Source of the DNA: Ga0077555 sp033764055
GTDB lineage: Bacteria; Pseudomonadota; Alphaproteobacteria; Rhizobiales; Hyphomicrobiaceae
Reading direction: 5' to 3'
Assembly (NCBI GenBank): GCA_033764055.1
Contig: JANRJI010000110.1
Coordinates: 11,108-75,107, forward strand
Length of the DNA stretch: 64,000 nucleotides
The number at the start of each line of letters is the position of its first letter. Within the stretch, counting starts at the first letter, position 1. A model generated the notes under the pieces. That model was not told the origin of the DNA, did not search any database, and was given only the letters and a program-made list of their open reading frames with translations. This document shows positions 63,575 to 64,000 of this stretch, in pieces. A program made the translations under genes and the position numbers.

Positions 63575-63802
63575 ATGATGACGATCGACAAAGTCGCATT
63601 GATCAGCATCGTCGTAGCGCTCGGTCTTCTGACCACTCCGGCAAACGCCAAAAGTATCTGGCAGGAGCTGAACGAGGCCGCTCCCCGGTCCATATTCGAG
63701 GACCTGCAGAGATCGGCACCACGGTCGGTGTTCGACGAGATGACGGATACAGCTCCCGTCTGCGCCGACGATGCCGAGGCGGGTGCACTTCACGGCGAAT
63801 GA
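63575..63802 (+). CDS. Small secreted protein with three short repeats (75 aa)
   Basis: 75 residues. A signal peptide (1-25, hydrophobic VALISIVVALGLL, cleavage after ANA) leads to KSIWQELNEAAPR, SIFEDLQRSAPR and SVFDEMTDTAP, three imperfect 12-residue repeats of the pattern S-I/V-W/F-x-E/D-L/M-x5-A-P, then a short acidic tail with one cysteine. GGAG is seven bases before the ATG at 63575 (a second ATG follows at 63578). The repeats look like amphipathic helices. I recall similar repeat proteins in Rhizobiales but no function. The final 198 bases of the window show nothing further. Confidence 0.65.
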   Translation: MMTIDKVALISIVVALGLLTTPANAKSIWQELNEAAPRSIFEDLQRSAPRSVFDEMTDTAPVCADDAEAGALHGE

Positions 63803-64000
63803 GCTCGATTGGGTGATCCGGTAGTGGGCCGCAGCAAGGCCCACGGCGGACCATAGGGCCGCGACGCAGCCCACGCAGCGTCGCAATCAGGCGCAGTGCG
63901 ACCGACCCTGGTCTACCCCTTTCTGCTGGTAGCGCAATGTGCGAACCCCCATCACGTCGCACCAACGGCGAGGATAGCCACCGCCCGCGTCCCACCGGCC

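Noticed and set aside
1..64000. CRISPR arrays, tRNA or rRNA genes, insertion sequences and prophage
   Set aside because: I saw no regularly spaced repeats, cloverleaf sequences, transposase or phage genes in reading the window. A profile search would be needed to be certain.

Overview
The window is GC-rich, densely coding chromosomal DNA with short intergenic gaps, many 4-base ATGA/GTGA overlaps and strong Shine-Dalgarno sequences. Protein families and gene order point to an alphaproteobacterium, most likely of the Hyphomicrobiales (Rhizobiales). Pointers are CNNM/aroB/aroK followed by a 47-residue small protein, HtrA/response regulator/kinase/glnE, yidD beside a NifU-like scaffold with folE-hisI next door, and a ChrR-type sigma/anti-sigma pair. 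I cannot name genus or species. I saw no tRNA, rRNA, CRISPR array, insertion sequence or prophage.

Layout. 0-6.6 kb: end of a YfhO-like membrane protein, ribA, a GtrA/GT2 pair, a CNNM/CorC-type protein, aroB and aroK. 6.7-12.2 kb: a small conserved protein, a large exported protein of unknown function, then a tight operon joining a sulfite-oxidase-fold molybdenum enzyme to an SdhB-like iron-sulfur protein and two cytochrome-b anchors with no flavoprotein, then a small HAH-motif membrane protein. 12.2-20.4 kb: a glutamine amidotransferase, a VOC protein, and a divergent lipid-modification locus around an ECF sigma factor and ChrR (FAD oxidoreductase, DUF1365, two Cfa-type methyltransferases, DUF1295), with mirror-image promoters visible between its two arms.

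20.5-27.3 kb: pepN, a D-2-hydroxyacid dehydrogenase, and a second ECF module with an anti-sigma-like membrane protein, a Spy-like protein and a seven-loop EF-hand protein. 27.4-35.6 kb: glnE, a two-component system, a Do-type protease and a divergent trypsin-like protein. 35.7-37.0 kb: an M20 amidohydrolase broken by one in-frame TAG. 37.0-40.1 kb: a TSUP permease and glnK-amtB with a candidate sigma-54 promoter and a textbook terminator. 40.1-43.6 kb: a divergent TonB/ZnuD-like receptor pair with candidate Zur sites.

43.6-46.7 kb: small protein, yidD, NifU-like scaffold, folE, hisI and a GNAT acetyltransferase. 46.7-63.0 kb: a catabolic and cell-envelope stretch: LLM monooxygenase-like protein, GMC oxidoreductase, IlvD/Edd dehydratase, a giant fusion of two PLP-enzyme domains, L,D-transpeptidase, GH114-like protein, 2OG-Fe(II) oxygenase, amidase, FAD oxidase, Rieske protein and acyl-CoA dehydrogenase. 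The last kilobase is sparse and AT-richer and ends with a small secreted repeat protein.

The most interesting parts are the ChrR-controlled lipid locus (a predicted furan-fatty-acid or related membrane-lipid pathway), the molybdenum-enzyme/SdhBCD-like operon lacking SdhA, and the double PLP-enzyme fusion.
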